In this document: positions 39,888 through 43,131 of the stretch, one piece after another | Layout: each line of letters opens with the position of its first letter | Position numbering within the stretch: the stretch's first letter is position 1 | Position numbers and translations under genes: made by a program | Assembly: GCA_023269765.1 (NCBI GenBank) | Contig: JAGDWH010000019.1 | Span: 1-43,131, forward strand | Source of the DNA: Desulfurococcaceae archaeon | Lineage (GTDB): Archaea; Thermoproteota; Thermoprotei_A; Sulfolobales; Desulfurococcaceae | Length of the DNA stretch: 43,131 nt | Direction of reading: 5' to 3' | Notes under the pieces: model-generated | Seen by the model: only the letters and a program-made list of their open reading frames with translations | The model's database searches: none | What the model was told of the DNA's origin: nothing

Positions 39888-40343
39888 TTGAAAGTACTGG
39901 TTATCCCGATAAGACCCGTCTTCGCCTATAGGATCTTCATGGGAGTTAAGAAGTATGATTTGAGAAAGCTTGTTCGCGAAGTCGACATAAGGCGGGGCTC
40001 TAGAGTAGTGCTCTACGTGAGCGGCAGAGTTAAGGCGTTTATGGGCGAGTACACAGTTGGCGAGGTTATTCGAGGGCCTCCCGACTACATTGCAAGTGTC
40101 TTGTCGAATAAGCCTAACACGGGCGTTGGCGAGGAAGACTTCAAGTACATTGCAGGCGCGAAAACAGCTGTTGCAATAGAAGTCGTCAATCCGCTGGTCT
40201 ACAAAACCCCTCTTGAACTGAAGCCTATTTTAAGGCTCTTTCCAGACTACCAGCCACCACTCGGTGTACAAGAGCTAGATCCCTACGAGCCAATAGTCGT
40301 GCTTGTTTTCAATAAAGCAAGGGAGCTCTCTCTGCCTAAATAA
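39888..40343 (+). CDS. ASCH/PUA-like domain protein (possibly DUF365)
   Basis: About 151 residues from TTG 39888 (MKVLVIPIRPVFAYRIFMGVKKYDLRK). The PIRPVFAYRIFMGVKKYDLRK block is the ASCH pattern of RNA- or nucleotide-binding beta-barrels, followed by VVLYVSGRVKAFMGEYTVGEVI. GGAG at 39876-39879 is correctly spaced for TTG 39888; GTG 39867 and GTG 39882 are in frame. Function unknown; archaeal ASCH-type proteins are thought to act on RNA. Convergent with the RHH gene, with 11 bases between them. Confidence 0.55.
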   Translation: MKVLVIPIRPVFAYRIFMGVKKYDLRKLVREVDIRRGSRVVLYVSGRVKAFMGEYTVGEVIRGPPDYIASVLSNKPNTGVGEEDFKYIAGAKTAVAIEVVNPLVYKTPLELKPILRLFPDYQPPLGVQELDPYEPIVVLVFNKARELSLPK

Positions 40344-40354
40344 GGTACGAGGTA

Positions 40355-40534
40355 CTAGGACTCTTCTTCGCGCATCCAGAGCTCTCTCCTCAGGAGATCC
40401 CTAACGGCCACTCTTATAACCTCGCTCTTGTTTCTGTACTTGCCGATTTTTACTAGCTCCTCTATTCCCTCAATGTAGAGCTCTGGCATTTTCACGGTTA
40501 CTAGCCTCAGCTTAGGCTTGTTAAAGACTCCCAA
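40355..40534 (-). CDS. Ribbon-helix-helix (CopG-type) DNA-binding protein
   Basis: A 59-residue protein, TTG 40534 to TAG. Translation: MGVFNKPKLRLVTVKMPEL, then YIEGIEELVKIGKYR, NKSEVIRVAVRDLLRREL and an acidic end. This is the RHH pattern: a strand (LRLVTVKMP), helix A (YIEGIEELVKIGK), a loop with the conserved RNKSE, and helix B (VIRVAVRDLL). GGGAG is eight to nine bases before the TTG, and TTTAAAA (40571-40577) gives a fitting TATA. Orphan: no toxin gene is beside it. It probably autoregulates or controls a neighbour such as the PMT-like gene upstream; that is inference. Confidence 0.8.
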   Translation of the reverse strand: MGVFNKPKLRLVTVKMPELYIEGIEELVKIGKYRNKSEVIRVAVRDLLRRELWMREEES

Positions 40535-40638
40535 GTTCGACTCCCTAACCCCTATGCCACTTAGGTACTGTTTAAAAGCAGGGGGCTACTACGCGCCAAT
40601 GCTCTCCGAATTAGTGGCTATCCGAGACGAAATTGCCG

Positions 40639-42117
40639 CTACTCAAGTAAGAGCCTTACAAGTCTATTAGCGATGTTCATCCAGTAGGAGACAACACTTA
40701 AAAAGAGCTCTCTCCGAGGTAAAACCCTGCCAATAACATAGGCTAGTAGGGCGTAGACCATTGGAGCTATGTGCACACTGTAGAAGCTGTACTGTGTTCT
40801 CCCACCGAGAACCCATAAGAGCAGGTAGCCTGAGAACACTCCGAGGTAAAACAACGTCAGGAGCCCATAGCTCCTCCTTTCTCCGAGGAGCAGGAGGGGC
40901 AGAAAGAAGAGGAGGAGCAGGAGTGAGAGCAGCCATAAGGGTGCCAGCCCTTCTGCGTAGAGCACTCTTCCGCTGCTGTAAACGTAGAGTGGAAAGCTGT
41001 TAGTGCCGATGAACCACTCCCATGGGGCTGAGCTAATGGGACACTCGGCTCCCACGCACTTAATGCTCAAGTGCCACTTGGCAGCCCCGAGGAGGGCGTA
41101 CTTTAGCCAGTTCTCAAGCCCCATGTAGAGCACTATGGGGAGCGATGCCAGGAAGAGCATTAGCGTATATAAGGTGGCTGCTACTAGTGCGTAGAATGCG
41201 AGAGCCGCTACGAAGACCCTGGCCGAGCCACCTAGCGCCCTAGCACTCTTCCTCGACATTAGAACCACGACGGGAATTACCGTGAAGAGCCCCGTGGCCT
41301 TGAAAAGCCCGCTTATTAGTGCTGCTACGAAGGCTTCTCTCAACTTCCCGTTGATAGCGAGGTAGAGGGCAACCGCTGCAAACAAGGCCACAAACCCGTC
41401 TAGCATAGCTATGCTGAACATTGCTTTGACAAGTGGGTCTAAGAGGAATAAGAGCGACCCCGCAAGCCCTACTAGCATGTCGCCTGACAGCCTTTCGAGC
41501 ACCAAGAACACTAGTAGAGTAGTCAAGGCCCCTGCAACGACCACGGGGATTCTCCAAAGTGCTGGCTTGTCTCCAATGAGCGCCATAGAAGCCGCAGTGA
41601 GGTACTTAGCTAGTGGTGGGTGCTCCCAGTTTATATATTCGTGTATACCCTCCTTGTCTGGCATGGCCCAGCCCGGCACAACAGCTGCAATTCTATACTC
41701 CCGCGATACCTTTTCGAGGAGCTCTCTCACTCTTTCCTCGCGCCCCAGCACGTAGACTGCTGGAAGCTTCGTATACCTGGCCTCGACCTTTACACCGAGT
41801 TCTAAGCCTAGTAGTTCTATCGGGGCGTAACTCGGGGGCTTTTCGCTGAAAACCACCGTGGCACCGTAAAGCCCTACCTGCCTCGGCTCTGCGTGAAATA
41901 CCTTGAGGAGAATTACGCGAGAAGCCGAGACGTACCACGTCTCGTCCGACACGTAGCCTAAGCCGCCTCGCTGGGCCTCTAAGCTTTCGAGCTCTAAGGC
42001 GTGCTCCCAGAAGTAGTAGCAGGAGACGGCCACTATGATGGCGGCTACTAATAGCTTAACTACTCGCTGCACGTCTGCGGCCCTCTGCATTCCCGCGTTA
42101 GGCACGTGCATGGCCAT
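40639..42117 (-). CDS. Integral membrane glycosyltransferase, PMT/ArnT-like (GT39 type)
   Basis: 492 residues with about ten hydrophobic helices. An acidic luminal-loop motif SDETWYV near residue 57, a large extracytoplasmic loop (about 60-165), HPPLAKYL near residue 166, and GLFKATG point to polyprenyl-phosphate-sugar dependent C-type glycosyltransferases (dolichyl-phosphate mannosyltransferase relatives). It likely transfers a sugar from a dolichol-phosphate carrier onto a protein or lipid at the cell surface. The start is uncertain: ATG 42117 with GGTGA only three bases upstream, or ATG 42111. The coding sequence uses more GC-rich codons than the housekeeping genes. Confidence 0.75.
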   Translation of the reverse strand: MAMHVPNAGMQRAADVQRVVKLLVAAIIVAVSCYYFWEHALELESLEAQRGGLGYVSDETWYVSASRVILLKVFHAEPRQVGLYGATVVFSEKPPSYAPIELLGLELGVKVEARYTKLPAVYVLGREERVRELLEKVSREYRIAAVVPGWAMPDKEGIHEYINWEHPPLAKYLTAASMALIGDKPALWRIPVVVAGALTTLLVFLVLERLSGDMLVGLAGSLLFLLDPLVKAMFSIAMLDGFVALFAAVALYLAINGKLREAFVAALISGLFKATGLFTVIPVVVLMSRKSARALGGSARVFVAALAFYALVAATLYTLMLFLASLPIVLYMGLENWLKYALLGAAKWHLSIKCVGAECPISSAPWEWFIGTNSFPLYVYSSGRVLYAEGLAPLWLLSLLLLLFFLPLLLLGERRSYGLLTLFYLGVFSGYLLLWVLGGRTQYSFYSVHIAPMVYALLAYVIGRVLPRRELFLSVVSYWMNIANRLVRLLLE

Positions 42118-42432
42118 TTCTCACCTAGCCTTTCAGCACTAATTAATTTATAGCAAAGCTCCGGCCCCCCTTCCAAGGCAAGAAGGCTCGCTGCCGAAGA
42201 ACTTGTTAACAAGTGTTCTGAGAAGTGGACTACGTAGCCTCACTACTATATAATGGAGGCTCTGTGGACTTGCTGAAACCCTTACTCCCTACTTATTGCT
42301 CGAAGTAGCTGAATTAGCGGCGAGGCATGGAGAAAGCCGCTATGGGCGTGTTGAACGTAGGACAAAAACGTAGTTGTCGGGCTCTTGTGGCCTTTCTAGC
42401 AAAGGCGTCGTTCTAGGGTTACTAGCTAATAC
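42118..42432. other. Non-coding region with 14-bp palindrome
   Basis: 315 bases without a credible gene. It holds a perfect 14-bp palindrome ACTTGTTAACAAGT at 42201-42214 and a TATA-like ACTATATAATGG near 42241-42252 on the plus strand; after the latter there is no reading frame beyond a few codons. On the minus strand, TATAAATTAATTA (near 42145-42157) could be the PMT-like gene's TATA. Confidence 0.5.
42201..42214. promoter_or_regulatory. Palindrome, candidate operator
   Basis: Perfect 14-bp inverted repeat ACTTGTTAACAAGT, ~84 bases upstream of the PMT-like gene start and upstream of its TATA-like box, so suitably placed as a regulator site for that gene. No second copy was noticed near the RHH gene promoter. 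Binding protein unknown. Confidence 0.3.
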
Positions 42433-42920
42433 TTACCCGCCTGGTGCTCCATGCCGGGGCCTATCTCTCCACACAGCGTCCCAGGGCTCTTCTTCGCTAA
42501 ACTTCTCTTTCACGGCTATTTTATCGTATATGTCGAGTAGGAGTGCGTGGTGTTTCTTCTCGTCACCTGATATGGCTGCCAGCACTATCTTGAAGCAAGG
42601 CTCCTCGGGGGTCTCAAATAGCTTTTTGGCTTTCTCAATCATCTCAGCTTCTACTTGAATGCGCCTTTCGATACCCTTCTTGATGTACTCTAGCTCCTCT
42701 TCTGCGAGAAAAGCGACCTTCCTCGAGCTATTTCTGCTAGGGCCCGATACATTAACGAGCGCTTGAGCGAGTCCTGGGCTACACCCTCGATCAGGACCTT
42801 GAGTAGGGGGGCGCCTAAACTACTCGTTACGGACTTTAGCTCCTCCGCATATCTCTTCTCTACTTCAAAATACTCTCTGAGCAGCTCAACGAGGTTTTTC
42901 CAAACAACCCCACCATGCAC
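42433..42920 (-). pseudogene. Ferritin-like four-helix protein with frame disruption
   Basis: Two minus-strand frames join into one ferritin-like protein of ~160 residues. From GTG 42920 come WKNLVELLREYFEVEKRYAEEL, APLLKVLIEGVAQDSLKRSLMY and RALAEIARG; that frame then hits TAG at 42690. One base back in register at about 42718-42722 the other frame continues as KVAFLAEEELEYIKKGIERRIQ, AEMIEKAKKLF, AISGDEKKHHALLLDIYDKI and WRDRPRHGAPGG. The four-helix pattern with acidic and ExxH positions is clear. The break fits a one-base deletion or sequencing error, or a -1 frameshift. A TATA-like GTTTATCTT (minus strand, 42937-42945) places GTG 42920 near a leaderless start. No gene lies downstream in the same operon. 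Confidence 0.65.
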
Positions 42921-43026
42921 TACACTGCGAAATCCGAAGATAAACTGGTCTCTGCATTCGCTTAAGCCGCGAACTCTTTGACTTTTAAGCCTTACGCGGC
43001 ATTTAGTGCCCTTAGAGGTGTTCTGA

Positions 43027-43131
43027 GTGGTTATTGAGGTAGTCCGTGTTTCGAAATCGTTCGGCAGGATCAGAGCCCTTGATTCTGTTTCATTTAAAGT
43101 CTTCAACGGGGAAGTCGTTGGCTATGTTGGA
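43027..43131 (+). CDS. ABC transporter ATP-binding protein, 3' truncated by window edge
   Basis: Only the first 35 codons are present. GTG 43027 (MVIEVVRVSKSFG) has GAGGTG at 43015-43020, six bases upstream. The frame reads VIEVVRVSKSFGRIRALDSV and FKVFNGEVVGYVG, the opening strands and the residues leading into the Walker A motif of an ABC ATPase, which lies beyond the edge. TATA-like ACTTTTAAG at 42981-42989. The transported substrate cannot be told from this. Confidence 0.85.
   Translation, partial: MVIEVVRVSKSFGRIRALDSVSFKVFNGEVVGYVG

Noticed and set aside
40355..40534. RHH protein as an antitoxin
   Set aside because: No small RelE, MazF or PIN toxin gene is adjacent; the nearest PIN gene is 31 kb away in a translation operon.
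42690..43106. Extended minus-strand frame beginning ATG 43106 upstream of the ferritin-like gene
   Set aside because: The first ~62 codons have no ferritin-like character and overlap the start of the divergent ABC ATPase; GTG 42920 is the better start.

Overview
The window is a gene-dense, almost entirely housekeeping stretch of a hyperthermophilic crenarchaeal (Thermoproteota, Thermoprotei) chromosome. Evidence: ribosomal proteins found only in archaea and eukaryotes (L7Ae, S28e, L24e, S6e, S24e, S27ae, S15, S3Ae, L15e, L37Ae, S26e); aIF2-gamma, aIF5B and EF-2; RNA polymerase RpoE1 and Spt4; a PolB1-type replicative polymerase and an aKMT lysine methyltransferase, both very like the Sulfolobus proteins; a tRNA with a canonical 37/38 intron; and many GTG or TTG starts preceded by a GGTG/GAGGTG ribosome-binding site. 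I cannot name the genus from sequence alone.

Layout. 1-4126: a truncated Memo-family gene, type 2 IPP isomerase, a DUF2118-like gene, GluRS and L7Ae. 4286-6668: S28e (-), L24e (+) and aIF5B (-). 6747-10937: S6e, aIF2-gamma, a PIN nuclease, RpoE1, Spt4, a DUF359 dephospho-CoA kinase, S24e and a 53-residue S27ae. 11021-15989: Kae1, Bud32, XTP pyrophosphatase, S15, a degenerate DHH protein (probable archaeal Cdc45), a Pcc1-like KEOPS protein and S3Ae. 16125-19007: a GlmU-like sugar nucleotidyltransferase, a small conserved protein and a YchF-like GTPase.

19077-30597 is the classical archaeal exosome superoperon, but split. L15e, COG1325 protein and Rpp30 are on one side; the proteasome alpha subunit, SBDS, Rrp4, Rrp41, Rrp42, L37Ae, Brix protein, Pcc1, prefoldin beta and a DUF3194-like protein are on the other. 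About 4.1 kb lies between: an overlapping GT4 glycosyltransferase / membrane channel-like / HAD phosphatase operon (-), an inverted Pop5 gene whose product has an N-terminal membrane helix, a C/D box sRNA with all four boxes and a 7-bp terminal stem, tRNA-Leu(UAA), and a CPSC metallochaperone-like gene. rpoP is absent from its usual place after L37Ae.

30655-40343: EF-2, intron-containing tRNA-Asn (-), the aCPSF2-type nuclease (-), NAC, PolB1, S26e, a thioredoxin-fold-like protein without cysteines, aKMT, TrmI (-) and an ASCH-like protein. 40355-43131 is more accessory: a 59-residue ribbon-helix-helix regulator, a PMT-like membrane glycosyltransferase, a non-coding stretch with a 14-bp palindrome, a ferritin-like gene broken by a single-base frame disruption, and the first codons of an ABC transporter ATPase at the edge. 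The most distinctive items are the insertion into the exosome superoperon, the trehalose-locus-like operon, the membrane-anchored Pop5 and the sRNA. No phage, IS element or CRISPR array was seen.
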